From contig CAJOIU010000002.1 of NCBI GenBank assembly GCA_905234855.1, forward strand, positions 1 to 64,000: 64,000 nt of DNA, read 5' to 3'. Below, one piece after another: positions 53,597 to 64,000 of this stretch (position 1 is its first letter; every line of letters begins with the position of its first letter). The notes under the pieces were generated by a model. The model was given only the letters and a program-made list of their open reading frames with translations. It had not been told where the DNA came from and searched no databases. The position numbers were made by a program, and so were the translations under genes. This stretch comes from an uncultured Oscillospiraceae bacterium (GTDB lineage Bacteria; Bacillota; Clostridia; Oscillospirales; Oscillospiraceae).

Positions 53597-55407
53597 CGCC
53601 GGAGGAAGCCGTCGCCTATATCGAAAGCTGCACATGGAGCCGGACGCGCCTCGGCCTTGACCGCACGCGCGAGCTGCTGCATGGGCTGGGCGATCCCCAG
53701 AAGCGGCTGCGCTTTATCCATGTTGCGGGGTCGAACGGCAAGGGCAGCACCTGCGCCATGCTCGATGCCATCCTGCGCAGGGCGGGCTATCGCGTGGGCT
53801 TATATACCTCGCCCTATATCCAGACCTTTGCCGAGCGGATGCGGGTAAACGGTCAGAACATCCCGGACGACGCCCTCGCTTCGATCACCGAACGGGTGCG
53901 GGCGATCGCCGATGAGATGGAGGATCACCCCAGCCAGTTCGAGCTGGTGACGGCCATTGCGATGGTTTACTTCCTCGCCGAGGGCTGCGATATCGTGGTG
54001 CTGGAGGTGGGCATGGGCGGCGCGCTGGACAGCACGAATGTCATCGATGCGCCGGAAGCCGCCGTGATCACGAACATCGGCCTCGAGCACACGGAATATC
54101 TGGGCAATACGCTTGCGGAGATCGCCGCCGCCAAGGCAGGGATCATCAAGCCCGGCTGCGCCTGCGTCTGCTATGACGGCGCGCCGGAGACCACGGCGGT
54201 CGTCGCCGCCGTCTGCGGGGAGATGGGCGTACCCCTTGCAGTGGCGGAGCGATCCCGGCTCACGCCGCTGGCGCAGAGCCTTGACGGACAGCGCTTCTTG
54301 TGGAAGGGAACGGAATATGCCCTCGCGCTTTTAGGACCGCACCAGCAGCAGAACGCCGCAACGGCGCTGGAAACGGTCGCCGCGCTGCGGCGTCGGGGCT
54401 GGAGGATCGAGGAAGCCGCCGTGCGGGAAGGACTCGCATCGGTGCGCTGGCCGGCGCGGTTCGAGGTGCTGAGCCGCCGCCCTCTGTTCATTCTGGACGG
54501 CGGACACAATCCACAATGCGCCGAGGCGCTCATCCGTTGTGTGCGGGAGCTGCTGCCGGGGCGTTCGCCCGTGTTTCTCATGGGCGTGCTGGCGGACAAG
54601 GATTACGGCGCGATGCTGGATGCCGTCTGCCCCGCGGCGCGGGAGTTTATCTGCCTAACGCCATTGAGCGACCGGGCGCTGCCCGGCCGAGCTCTGGCGG
54701 ACATGCTGACGGCTCGGGGCGCAAAGGCGCATGCCTGTACCGATATCACCGATGGCATTGAAGCGGCGCTGGCCGCGGCGGGCGAGGACGGCGCGGTCGT
54801 CGCGTTCGGCTCGCTGTATCTGGCCGGGGCGATCCGCACGGTCTTTGGCGACCGGCAGAAGGCTTCGCTGCGGCGGGAAATGATCGCCGCGCGGGAGGCG
54901 ACCCCGTCGGAGGAACGCGCCGCGCGTTCGGCGCGAATCGCGGAGAGGATCATGGCTCTGCCCGCGTTTCATGAGGCAAAGACGGTAATGCTGTATCGCG
55001 CCGTGGGCGGTGAAGCGTCCTTAGAGACGCTGATCCAAAGGGCTGACCCGTCCAAGCGCCTCGTATTCCCCCGCTGCAAGGGCGGAAGGATGGCGGCGTA
55101 TGCGCCCCGGGAGGGCGCATGGCTTTCCGGCTCCTTCGGCATCCCGGAGCCCGATCCGACCCGCTCGGAGCCGGTCGCGCCGGAGGAGATCGACCTTGTG
55201 ATCTGTCCGTGTGTTTCCTTCGACGCGGAGGGGAACCGGCTGGGCATGGGCGGCGGATACTACGACCGCTACCTGCCCGCCTGCCGAAATGCCTGCGTGA
55301 TCGCCGCCGCCTTCGAGACACAGCGCGCGGACGCCGTGCCCGTCCAGCCATGGGACAGGCCAATGGACGCCGTGCTGACGGAAGACGCCGAATACAGAAG
55401 AGTATAA
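53593..55407 (+). CDS. folC: Fusion of folylpolyglutamate synthase (FolC) and 5-formyltetrahydrofolate cyclo-ligase
   Basis: A 604-residue two-domain enzyme. Residues 1 to about 420 are FolC: P-loop HVAGSNGKGST, LEVGMGGALDSTN, and the Mur-ligase-like ILDGGHNPQCAEAL. Residues about 425-604 are 5-FTHF cyclo-ligase: LRREMIAAREAT, VMLYRAVGGEASLETL, and the signature GMGGGYYDRYLP. The first domain adds glutamates to folates, trapping imported folate from folT; the second converts 5-formyl-THF to methenyl-THF. Normally they are separate genes. No frameshift or stop interrupts the junction. Overlap with folT and GGAGG upstream define the ATG. Confidence 0.93.
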   Translation: MTPEEAVAYIESCTWSRTRLGLDRTRELLHGLGDPQKRLRFIHVAGSNGKGSTCAMLDAILRRAGYRVGLYTSPYIQTFAERMRVNGQNIPDDALASITERVRAIADEMEDHPSQFELVTAIAMVYFLAEGCDIVVLEVGMGGALDSTNVIDAPEAAVITNIGLEHTEYLGNTLAEIAAAKAGIIKPGCACVCYDGAPETTAVVAAVCGEMGVPLAVAERSRLTPLAQSLDGQRFLWKGTEYALALLGPHQQQNAATALETVAALRRRGWRIEEAAVREGLASVRWPARFEVLSRRPLFILDGGHNPQCAEALIRCVRELLPGRSPVFLMGVLADKDYGAMLDAVCPAAREFICLTPLSDRALPGRALADMLTARGAKAHACTDITDGIEAALAAAGEDGAVVAFGSLYLAGAIRTVFGDRQKASLRREMIAAREATPSEERAARSARIAERIMALPAFHEAKTVMLYRAVGGEASLETLIQRADPSKRLVFPRCKGGRMAAYAPREGAWLSGSFGIPEPDPTRSEPVAPEEIDLVICPCVSFDAEGNRLGMGGGYYDRYLPACRNACVIAAAFETQRADAVPVQPWDRPMDAVLTEDAEYRRV

Positions 55408-55409
55408 AA

Positions 55410-55452
55410 ACCGACCCTCTTCCGCTTGGCAGGCGGAAGAGGGTCGGTTTAC
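55410..55452. terminator. Bidirectional terminator after folC fusion and rpoD
   Basis: A 16-bp perfect stem (55410-55425 with 55433-55448), loop TTGGCAG, with TTTA on one side and A/T-rich tail on the other; it separates convergent genes. Confidence 0.9.
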
Positions 55453-55457
55453 ATAAT

Positions 55458-56894
55458 TTAGTTCAAGAAATCCCGCAGCTTTTTGGAGCGGCTGGGATGA
55501 CGGAGCTTGCGGAGGGCTTTGGCCTCGATCTGGCGGATGCGCTCGCGGGTGACGTTAAATTCCTTGCCCACCTCCTCCAAGGTGCGGGTGCGGCCGTCGA
55601 TGATGCCGAAGCGCAGCTCCAGCACCTTCTTTTCCCGGGGGGTCAGCGTATCCAGAACGGACATGAGCTGCTCCTTCAGCAGCGTGAAGCTCGCCGCCTC
55701 GGACGGTTCGGAAACGCCCTCGTCCTCGATGAAATCTCCCAGATGAGAGTCCTCCTCCTCGCCAATGGGCGTTTCCAGCGACACGGGCTCCTGCGCGATC
55801 TTGAGGATATCCCGCACCTTATCGGTGGGGAGATTCATCTCCGCGGCGATCTCCTCGGCGGAGGGATCGTGACCCAGCTCCTGCAGGAGCTGGCGGGAAA
55901 CGCGGATGACCTTGTTGATGGTCTCTACCATATGCACCGGGATGCGGATGGTACGCGCCTGATCGGCGATGGCGCGGGTGATGGCCTGCCGGATCCACCA
56001 TGTAGCGTAGGTGGAGAATTTATAGCCCTTGGTATAATCGAATTTTTCCACGGCCTTGATAAGGCCGAGATTGCCCTCTTGGATGAGATCGAGAAACAGC
56101 ATGCCGCGGCCTACATAACGCTTGGCGATAGAGACCACGAGACGGAGGTTTGCCTCTGCCATACGGCGCTTGGCCTCTTCGTCTCCCTCGGACATGCGGA
56201 TGGCGAGCGCGATCTCCTCCTCCGGCGTGAGAAGCGCTACCTTGCCGATCTCCTTGAGGTACATGCGGACGGGGTCGTCGGTGGAGAAGGTCTCGGCCAC
56301 GGCGTCCGTGTCAATGATCTCCTCCTCGGTGACGTCCTCAAGCTCCTCCAGCTCTTCCAGCTCCTCCAGCTCGGGCAGCGCCTCCTCCTCGATGGGCGGC
56401 AGAAATTCCTCCCCGGCAGTCTCGATGCCGAGATCCTCCAGCCGGTCATAGATGGCGTCGATCTCCTCCGGCTCGAGGTTCATGCTCTCGATCACGTCGG
56501 AAAGCTCCTTGCTGGTGAGCTTCCCGGCCTTTTTTCCACGTTCGATCAGCTCGTTGATCTTTTCCTCGTTCGTTTTTTCGGCGGGGGCTTCCTCTGCCGC
56601 CGGCTCGGGTTCTTTTTTCTTGGATTTCTTCTTCGCGGAAGGCTTTTTGGCAGGCGCTGCCTCCTCCGCTTCCGCGGGCACCTCAGCCTCCGTCGCCGCT
56701 TCCGCGGGCGCCTCGTTCTCGATGGGCGGTTCCTCCGCCTTGGGCGCCGCTTTCTTCTTGGATGCGGACTTTTTCTTTGGGGCGGGCTTTTCCGCAGCGG
56801 GCGCTGCCACGGCGGTCTCCTCCGCCGGGACGGGCGCTTCGGCCGTTGCGGTCTCCGTCGTTATGGTTTTTTTCTCAGCCATCCTTACCACCAT
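55458..56894 (-). CDS. rpoD: Primary sigma factor SigA/RpoD
   Basis: A 478-residue housekeeping sigma factor. Regions 2-4 are nearly invariant: [53 protein letters not shown] and the region 4 helix-turn-helix [20 protein letters not shown]. The first 110 residues are a long Ala/Lys/Glu/Pro-rich, disordered extension ([28 protein letters not shown]) beyond the usual acidic region 1.1, and region 1.2 is preceded by a Glu/Leu-rich stretch. The start could also be the ATG at 56882 or a GTG between; the frame overlaps dnaG's end, as in the common dnaG-rpoD order. Confidence 0.96.
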   Translation of the reverse strand: MVVRMAEKKTITTETATAEAPVPAEETAVAAPAAEKPAPKKKSASKKKAAPKAEEPPIENEAPAEAATEAEVPAEAEEAAPAKKPSAKKKSKKKEPEPAAEEAPAEKTNEEKINELIERGKKAGKLTSKELSDVIESMNLEPEEIDAIYDRLEDLGIETAGEEFLPPIEEEALPELEELEELEELEDVTEEEIIDTDAVAETFSTDDPVRMYLKEIGKVALLTPEEEIALAIRMSEGDEEAKRRMAEANLRLVVSIAKRYVGRGMLFLDLIQEGNLGLIKAVEKFDYTKGYKFSTYATWWIRQAITRAIADQARTIRIPVHMVETINKVIRVSRQLLQELGHDPSAEEIAAEMNLPTDKVRDILKIAQEPVSLETPIGEEEDSHLGDFIEDEGVSEPSEAASFTLLKEQLMSVLDTLTPREKKVLELRFGIIDGRTRTLEEVGKEFNVTRERIRQIEAKALRKLRHPSRSKKLRDFLN

Positions 56895-58623
56895 ACCCTT
56901 TCTTTTGTTTCAGTCGTTCGGCATAGCCCCGCAGGTCGTCCTGCCCGGCTGCCTTTTCTTTTTCATCCTGTATTTTTCGTATGTAATCGCTCATGGCGTC
57001 CCCCGCCGCGGTGGGCGGGATCTCGTCGTGGGCGATGATATTTGCCAAAAGGGAAAGCTCCTCCGGGGAGAACGCCTCGCCCAGAACCGCAAGAGAAATG
57101 CCGCGTCCGGCGCGGAGACGTTCCGTCAGCGCGTCGAACAGCTTTCCGAGAGCGGGCGAGGAAAAATCGCCGCCGCTGAGGGGCAGATCACCGAAGCGCT
57201 CCGGGAAGCGGTAGAGCAGGTTGATGACCCCTTCCTCCGCCACGGCGCTGCGGACATTATCATACCGAAGCTCGCGGCTTTGGGGCTGCGCTGCCTTCAA
57301 AGGCGCGGTGGCGTCCCGCGTCTGCTGTTTATGGGCATTCGAGGCGTTCCGCTTGCGGATGCGGGCGACCTCGCCCTCGAACGCGCCCTGTGATACGCCG
57401 GCCTTTTCCGCGGCGCGCATGCCGTATAGCTCCCGGTCGATGCTGCTTGGCAGCGAGGCGATCAGCTTTGCCGCGTCCTTGAGATAGCCGCCGCGCCCCT
57501 CTACTGTAGTCAGATCATACTCGGAGGCTGCCTGCTCCAGCCGGTATTCGATCTGGTTGCCGCTGCGCTCGATGAGTTCCCGAAAGGCCTGCGAGCCGTT
57601 TGACTGGATGAACTCGTCCGGATCCTTCGCCCCCGGCACCTGCAGGACGCGCACCTTCATATCCAGCGGCTGGAGCAGCGTGATGGCGCGCTGGGCGGCC
57701 TTTTTGCCCGCGGCGTCGCTGTCGTAGGCGATGACGATCTCGTTCGTATACCGCGCAAGCAGCCGTGTCTGATCGGCCGTAAGCGAGGTGCCGAGACTGG
57801 CCACCGCGCTGTCGAACCCGGCCTGATGCAGGCTTACTACGTCTATATTTCCCTCCGCAAGCAGAATATATCCGCTTTTGGATTTTTTTGCCAGATTCAA
57901 GGCGAAAAGACTGCGGGATTTGCTGTAAACGAGCGTATCGGGACTGTTCAGATACTTCGGCTCGCCGTCGCCGAGGATGCGTCCCGAAAAGCCGATCACG
58001 CTCCCGCGCACATCGATCACCGGGAACATCAGCCGGTTGCGGAAATAGTCATAAATGCCGCCGTTTTTCCCTGCCCGGGCAAGCCCCGCATCGATCAGCT
58101 CCCGGCGGCTGTAGCCCTTGGCGGTCATGGCGTCGGTGAGGGCGTTCCATGCATCGGGGGCAAAGCCGAGGCCAAAGGGCTTCACCATGCTCACGATGCC
58201 GCGGCGGGCGACGTATTCCTGCCCCGCCCGGCCGGCAGGAGCCACGAGCTGCTGATGGAAAAATCGCGCGGCGTCGCGGTTGAGCTCCAGCATCCGGGCG
58301 CGGCGGCCGCGGTTTTCGTCGTGTCCGTCGTCCGGCACCTCCAAGCCGACCCGCCGCGCCAGAAACTGCACCGCGTCCGGGTAGGAGAGGTTTTCGATCT
58401 CCATGATGAAGTTGATGACGCCGCCGCCCTTGCCGCAGCCGAAGCAATGATAGATCTGCCGCTCGGGATTCACGGAAAACGACGGGGTCTTTTCGCTGTG
58501 GAACGGGCACAGGCCAAACTGATTCGAGCCGCTGCGCCGCGTCAGATGCACATAGCCCGAAACGACGTCTACGATATCGTTGCGCGCGGCAAGCTCCTCC
58601 AGAAACGATTCCGGGAAGGGCAC
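56875..58623 (-). CDS. dnaG: DNA primase
   Basis: A 582-residue primase with an N-terminal CHC2 zinc domain ([13 protein letters not shown] and [13 protein letters not shown]), the RNA polymerase core, a TOPRIM domain with [17 protein letters not shown] and [14 protein letters not shown], and a helicase-binding C-terminal region. The start is GTG at 58623, nine bases after GAGAGGTG. It overlaps the rpoD start by 20 bp, the ancestral macromolecular-synthesis arrangement without rpsU. Confidence 0.96.
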   Translation of the reverse strand: MPFPESFLEELAARNDIVDVVSGYVHLTRRSGSNQFGLCPFHSEKTPSFSVNPERQIYHCFGCGKGGGVINFIMEIENLSYPDAVQFLARRVGLEVPDDGHDENRGRRARMLELNRDAARFFHQQLVAPAGRAGQEYVARRGIVSMVKPFGLGFAPDAWNALTDAMTAKGYSRRELIDAGLARAGKNGGIYDYFRNRLMFPVIDVRGSVIGFSGRILGDGEPKYLNSPDTLVYSKSRSLFALNLAKKSKSGYILLAEGNIDVVSLHQAGFDSAVASLGTSLTADQTRLLARYTNEIVIAYDSDAAGKKAAQRAITLLQPLDMKVRVLQVPGAKDPDEFIQSNGSQAFRELIERSGNQIEYRLEQAASEYDLTTVEGRGGYLKDAAKLIASLPSSIDRELYGMRAAEKAGVSQGAFEGEVARIRKRNASNAHKQQTRDATAPLKAAQPQSRELRYDNVRSAVAEEGVINLLYRFPERFGDLPLSGGDFSSPALGKLFDALTERLRAGRGISLAVLGEAFSPEELSLLANIIAHDEIPPTAAGDAMSDYIRKIQDEKEKAAGQDDLRGYAERLKQKKGYGGKDG

Positions 58624-58650
58624 GGCCTGTCACCTCTCTTTCTGCTGATG

Positions 58651-59652
58651 TTATTTCACGCTCCAGCTCTTGGGGATGAAAAGCTCCTCAAAGGTGCCGA
58701 CGGCAAAGCTGTCCGTCATGCCGGAGACATAGTCCGTCGCGGCAACGAGAGCTCCGTCCTCCTCCGCGATGCGCTGATATTCCGGCGGCAGCTTTTCCAC
58801 ATGCTCGACGAAATACCGCAGCGTCGGCGCGAGGATATCCTTGACCTTCGATTCCTCGCTTTTGGCGGTGGGATTGCGGTATACCGCGTCGTACATGAAG
58901 CGATAGAAAACGTCGTAGGCCTCCTTCATATAGGCCGACAGACCGATGACGCCCTCGCCGCTGTTTTCGATGGCGTCCGTCACCATGGCGTTGAGCCGCT
59001 GGGAATTGCGCGTACCGATGCGTTCCCGGATAATGGGCGGCACATCCTCCGCCACCACGATCCCTGCGCGCTCCGCGTCGTCGAGGTCGTGATTGAGGTA
59101 GGCGATATGATCGGCGAGCCGCACAACATCCGCCTCCAGCGTGTCCCGGGGCTGGCCGGTGGTGTGGTTCAGGATGCCTAGGCGCGTTTCGTGGCAGAGA
59201 TTGAGGCCGCGGCCGTCCTTTTCCAGCTTGTCCACCACGCGCAGGCTCTGCTCGTAGTGGTTGAAGGAGCCGGTGATCTCCCGCAGGGCGCGCTCTCCGG
59301 CGTGGCCGAAGGGCGTATGGCCGAGGTCATGACCGAGGGAGATAGCCTCCACCAGATCTTCGTTCAGACGGATCGCCCGGGCGATGGTGCGCGCCACGCG
59401 GGCGACCTCCAGCGTGTGGGTCAGCCGGGTGCGGTAATGGTCGCCCTCCGGCTGGAGGAAGACCTGTGTTTTATGCCGGAGTCGGCGAAACGCCTTCGCG
59501 TGGGTCACGCGGTCCACGTCCCGCTGGAAGCAGGTTCGCACCTCGTCCTCGGCTTCTAATATGTAACGTCCGCGGGAGCAGGAGGACAGCGTCCCATAAG
59601 GGCCGACGATCAGCGTTTCCTGCTTTTCCCGTATCTCTCTGATGCAAGGCAT
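58651..59652 (-). CDS. dgt: Deoxyguanosinetriphosphate triphosphohydrolase-like protein
   Basis: A 333-residue HD-superfamily dNTPase. Signature motifs are RDVDRVTHAKAFRRLRHKTQVF, the HD motif HTLEVARVARTIARAI with SLGHDLGHTPFGHAGE, and HETRLGILNHTTG. Such enzymes release tripolyphosphate from dNTPs and modulate dNTP pools. The ATG at 59652 follows GGGTG by six bases and gives the family N-terminus; a much longer frame running back into lepA was rejected. It precedes dnaG by 27 bp, a frequent Firmicutes order. Confidence 0.94.
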   Translation of the reverse strand: MPCIREIREKQETLIVGPYGTLSSCSRGRYILEAEDEVRTCFQRDVDRVTHAKAFRRLRHKTQVFLQPEGDHYRTRLTHTLEVARVARTIARAIRLNEDLVEAISLGHDLGHTPFGHAGERALREITGSFNHYEQSLRVVDKLEKDGRGLNLCHETRLGILNHTTGQPRDTLEADVVRLADHIAYLNHDLDDAERAGIVVAEDVPPIIRERIGTRNSQRLNAMVTDAIENSGEGVIGLSAYMKEAYDVFYRFMYDAVYRNPTAKSEESKVKDILAPTLRYFVEHVEKLPPEYQRIAEEDGALVAATDYVSGMTDSFAVGTFEELFIPKSWSVK

Positions 59653-59664
59653 GGCGTCACCCGT

Positions 59665-59703
59665 CAAAAAAGGTATTGCAGAAAAAACCTCTGCAATACC
59701 TTT
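59665..59703 (-). terminator. Terminator after lepA
   Basis: A 14-bp perfect stem (59669-59682 with 59690-59703) followed on the minus strand by six T; it ends lepA before dgt. Confidence 0.9.
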
Positions 59704-59774
59704 ATACGACATTCGCGCCGAAATCCCTTTTTCTTTTTTGAAAAAACACAAAAAATTTTTCGGACGGGTCTCCG

Positions 59775-61558
<1,784 letters not shown>

Positions 61559-61562
<4 letters not shown>

Positions 61563-61879
61563 GGCATGTAGCTCTCCACTTGATCGGCAAGCTCGCGCAT
61601 CCGTTCCGCCAGTTCCCGCAGGAGCGCCGGGCTGGGCGAACGCGCCCCCGTATCCTCGCTGCGGCCAAGCAGATAATCCGCCGTCACGCCGTAGTAATCG
61701 CAGGCGCGGCAGATAAACGGCAGTCCCGGCTCCCGGGCGCCGTTCTCATAATGGCTCAGCAGCGCCTGCGAGATATGCAGCTCCGCCGCGGCCTTGCGCT
61801 GGGAAACGCCCTTCTGCCGCCGCAGATCGGCGAGAATATCGCAAAATCGTGTTTGATCCATGGTATGTGCTTCACTCAT
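61559..61879 (-). CDS. XRE-family helix-turn-helix regulator
   Basis: A 106-residue Cro/CI-type DNA-binding protein: HTH from about residue 11 to 65 ([39 protein letters not shown], then [13 protein letters not shown]) and a short C-terminal helix likely for dimerisation. Small regulators of this sort upstream of lepA are not universal, so its target is open; autoregulation from the promoter at 61902-61930 is plausible. The start may also be the internal ATG six codons in. Confidence 0.85.
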
Positions 61880-61901
61880 TTCCTATGTGATAACCGAACG
61901 T

Positions 61902-61930
61902 ATTATAAACGAGCGGAGATTTTTTGTAAA
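61902..61930 (-). promoter_or_regulatory. SigA-type promoter for the XRE-lepA operon
   Basis: Minus strand: TTTACA (61925-61930), 17-base spacer, TATAAT (61902-61907). Confidence 0.75.
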
Positions 61931-62022
61931 TACAAACTTGCAATTCAGCCCGCTAAGTGTTACCATTTATTATAGTGTGACTCAGCAAACCCATTTATCA
62001 ATATTTTGGAGGACGACCCGAT

Positions 62023-63000
62023 ATGTTTGACGAACTCATCGAGGCCCTAAAGGCCGCAGAAAAGAAGACGATCGTATTCACCGAGGGCACCGACGCCCGT
62101 ATCCTCGAGGCCGCTGACCGCCTGCTGAAGGGCGGCTTCCTGCAGCCGATCCTCGTCGGCGTGGTGGAAGACGTGAAGGCCGCGGCCGCCGCGGGCGGCT
62201 TCGATATCGCAGGTGCGGAGATCATCGATCCGGCCACCTATCCCGAGATGGACGCCATGGTCGAGAAGATGGTGGAGCTCCGCAAGGGCAAGATGTCTCC
62301 CGAGGACTGCAAGAAGAACCTTCTGAAGGGCAACTACTTCGGCACCATGCTGGTGAAGATGGGCAAGGCCGACTGCCTGCTGGGCGGCGCCACCTATTCC
62401 ACCGCCGACACCGTGCGCCCCGCGCTGCAGCTCATCAAGTGCAAGCCCGGCAACTCCAATGTGTCCGGCACGTTCATCATGGTTCGTGAGAAGGACGGCG
62501 TGGAAGAGAAGTACGCCATGGGCGACTGCGCCATCACCATCCATCCCACCGTGGATCAGCTTGTCGAGTCCGCCGTGGAGACCGCGAAGGTCGCCAAGAA
62601 GTTCGGCATCGACCCGAAGGTCGCTTTCCTGAGCTTCTCCACCAAGGGCTCCGCCAAGGACGACGACGTGACCAAGATGCAGGAGGCCTGCGCCAAGGCG
62701 AAGGAAGCCATGCCCGACGTCCCCGTGGACGGCGAGATGCAGTTCGACGCCGCCGTGTCCCCCACCGTCGGCCAATTGAAGTTCCCCGGCAGCCCCGTCG
62801 CCGGTTATGCCAACACCTTCATCTTCCCTGACGTGAACGCCGGCAACATTGGCTATAAGATCGCCCAGCGCTTCGGCGGCTTCGCGGCTTACGGCCCCCT
62901 GCTGCTCGGCCTCAACGCCCCCATCAACGACCTCTCCCGCGGCTGCGTGGCCGACGAGGTCTATAAGATGGCCATCATCACCGCCTCTCAGGCGCTGTAA
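62023..63000 (+). CDS. pta: Phosphate acetyltransferase
   Basis: A 325-residue single-domain Pta, the short form without regulatory DRTGG domain. It has EGTDARILEAADRLLKGG near the start, ADCLLGGATYSTADTVRPALQLIK and the C-terminal FPDVNAGNIGYKIAQRFGGFAAYGP core. It interconverts acetyl-CoA and acetyl phosphate, feeding acetate/ATP formation; the acetate kinase gene is not adjacent. The length and KxGNSNVSG motif fit acetate fermenters. TTGGAGGAC precedes the ATG. Confidence 0.95.
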   Translation: MFDELIEALKAAEKKTIVFTEGTDARILEAADRLLKGGFLQPILVGVVEDVKAAAAAGGFDIAGAEIIDPATYPEMDAMVEKMVELRKGKMSPEDCKKNLLKGNYFGTMLVKMGKADCLLGGATYSTADTVRPALQLIKCKPGNSNVSGTFIMVREKDGVEEKYAMGDCAITIHPTVDQLVESAVETAKVAKKFGIDPKVAFLSFSTKGSAKDDDVTKMQEACAKAKEAMPDVPVDGEMQFDAAVSPTVGQLKFPGSPVAGYANTFIFPDVNAGNIGYKIAQRFGGFAAYGPLLLGLNAPINDLSRGCVADEVYKMAIITASQAL

Positions 63001-63020
63001 GCACTCCCTAAAACATACAA

Positions 63021-63055
63021 ACAGCCCGGCCAGGCTTGGCCGGGCTGTCGGTTTT
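63021..63055 (+). terminator. Terminator after pta
   Basis: A 12-bp perfect stem (63021-63032 with 63037-63048), loop GGCT, then CGGTTTT. Confidence 0.9.
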
Positions 63056-63096
63056 CGCGGACGGTCAAGACAGCTGCCCGCAGGTTTTCGGCTGTA

Positions 63097-63942
63097 TCAG
63101 AGTTTTCCCGTCACGGTCAGCACGGCGATGCCGGGATCAGTGACCCAAGTGCCGTCAGTGTTCTGGGTGAAGGTCGCACCGGGTACGGTGATCCGCCCGG
63201 CCACGGTGGCGAATGTGCCGGCTGCCTCGTCATAGGTGTAATCGGCCGGGGCGCTCAGCGGCTCGCCGTCCAGCTCCACGGTGAGATCATGCAGAACGGG
63301 ATCGAATACGTCGGTGACGACGACCTCGTCCTCGGCTGCAGCCGGATCGCTGCCGGAGTTCTGGATGACGATAGTGTAGGTCAGCTCGCCGCAGCCGGAG
63401 ACGACCTCGGGACTGACGGATTTACTGATGGTCAGCGCCGCACTTCCCGTCATAGGGAGAGTGGCCGACGCTTCCACCGGCAGGCAGGCGCCGGTTACGG
63501 TGACGGTGTTGGTGATCTCTGCGGCTTCGCCCAGCGGAGCGTAGACCGTAACGCCTGTCTCATAGATCAGCATGGCGTTGGCTCCGGCGGGGATGTCGAT
63601 GCCTTCGATCACAAGAGGCTCGCCGGGGGTAACCTCGGGCGTCTCCTGCAGCACCCCATCGATGAAATAGAGAAGACTCCCTTCCGCATAGGCCAGCGGA
63701 TAGACCGTCTCGCCCTCGAACGCATAGCCGCCGAGATCGTCCGTGACCGTGAGATCGGTCAGCTGGGTCTGGCCGTCGTTTATGAGGCTGACGGCATAGG
63801 CCGCGCTCTCGCCGGGCGTGTAGCCTCGGGACGCGGGCGTTTTGGTAACAGACAGAGGCTCCGTCAGTTCGCCGGTGGTAACGTTGGAATTGGTGATGCC
63901 GCCGCTGTAGGTCAGGGTGGCGCGGTTCGTAAAGATCGCTAT
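63097..63942 (-). CDS. DUF11-type repeat protein with apparent ATA start
   Basis: A 281-residue beta-rich protein related to the DUF11/conserved-repeat domain proteins of Clostridia: AIFTNRATLTYSGG at the start, then SVTKTPASRGYTPGESAAYAVSLIND and LTISKSVSPEVVSGCGELTYTIVIQN, two Ig-like DUF11 units, ending LTVTGKL. At the family N-terminus the codon is ATA (63942-63940), exactly eight bases after GGGAGG (63951-63956). No ATG, GTG or TTG occurs near; the first GTG in frame is at residue 97. The frame is open upstream to the window edge, so a start beyond the edge is not excluded. Confidence 0.75.
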   Translation of the reverse strand: MAIFTNRATLTYSGGITNSNVTTGELTEPLSVTKTPASRGYTPGESAAYAVSLINDGQTQLTDLTVTDDLGGYAFEGETVYPLAYAEGSLLYFIDGVLQETPEVTPGEPLVIEGIDIPAGANAMLIYETGVTVYAPLGEAAEITNTVTVTGACLPVEASATLPMTGSAALTISKSVSPEVVSGCGELTYTIVIQNSGSDPAAAEDEVVVTDVFDPVLHDLTVELDGEPLSAPADYTYDEAAGTFATVAGRITVPGATFTQNTDGTWVTDPGIAVLTVTGKL

Positions 63943-63956
63943 GATGGTTTCCTCCC

Positions 63957-63976
63957 AAAAAAACGCGCGATCGCGC
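63957..63976 (-). terminator. Possible terminator upstream of the DUF11-type gene
   Basis: Minus strand: GCGC/GCGC stem with GATC loop (63965-63976) followed by seven T (63957-63963). The stem is short; it may end the previous transcript outside the window. Confidence 0.4.
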
Positions 63977-64000
63977 TTTGCGGATTCGCGGAGCGTACGT

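Overview
This GC-rich chromosomal window comes from a spore-forming Gram-positive anaerobe. SpoIIID, DnaC/DnaD-type helicase loading, RNase Y, SigI/RsgI, ECF transporter S components and a 4-hydroxybutyrate/butyryl-type CoA-transferase together suggest a gut Clostridia member, probably Oscillospiraceae/Ruminococcaceae-like. That lineage call is inference from gene content. I see no rRNA, tRNA, CRISPR array, prophage or insertion sequence; the window is mostly housekeeping core.

Layout. 1-2.7 kb (minus): a PLP-dependent methionine gamma-lyase-like enzyme, an acyltransferase 3 and spoIIID. 2.9-7.7 kb (plus): MATE pump, YfbR nucleotidase, glycyl-tRNA synthetase, a small membrane protein and an orphan metal-binding lipoprotein. 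7.8-9.3 kb (minus): RNase Y. 9.5-11 kb (plus): a strong promoter, a leader with an antiterminator/terminator pair, two small membrane proteins and an ECF S component. 11.1-13 kb (minus): dnaD and dnaC. 13.3-27.2 kb (plus): U32 peptidase, maf, mreC, mreD, PBP2, a methylglyoxal-synthase-like protein missing catalytic residues, hisS, aspS, YifB/ComM, thiI, cinA. 27.3-33.2 kb: zinc-ribbon protein (minus), then GH25 lipoprotein, thioesterase, sigI-rsgI and an HtrA protease. 33.3-36.7 kb: second U32 protease, AEC transporter, a 96-nt pseudoknot-capable inverted-repeat element, and a DUF1700 pair. 36.7-39.9 kb (minus): SUV3-like helicase and an NYN/OST-HTH protein. 40-41.5 kb: archaeal-type proS. 41.6-45.2 kb (minus): CoA-transferase and a large secreted repeat protein. 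45.4-48.3 kb: ACT protein, hom, lysC. 48.5-52.1 kb: a membrane pseudokinase with four SH3b domains, and a second HtrA protease. 52.3-55.4 kb: FNT channel, then a THF riboswitch controlling folT and a FolC/5-FTHF cyclo-ligase fusion. 55.5-61.9 kb (minus): XRE regulator, lepA, dgt, dnaG, rpoD. 62-64 kb: pta and a DUF11-type repeat protein with an apparent ATA start.

Main themes are translation (four aminoacyl-tRNA synthetases, none with a visible T-box), wall elongation, envelope stress and quality control (two HtrA, SigI/RsgI, SH3b pseudokinase) and folate salvage under riboswitch control. The least explained signals are the 9.56-9.71 kb leader RNA, the 35.47-35.56 kb structured element, the catalytically degenerate MgsA homologue, the SH3b pseudokinase and the FolC-cyclo-ligase fusion. 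Most CDS starts were chosen by Shine-Dalgarno spacing and family N-termini; doubtful ones are marked.
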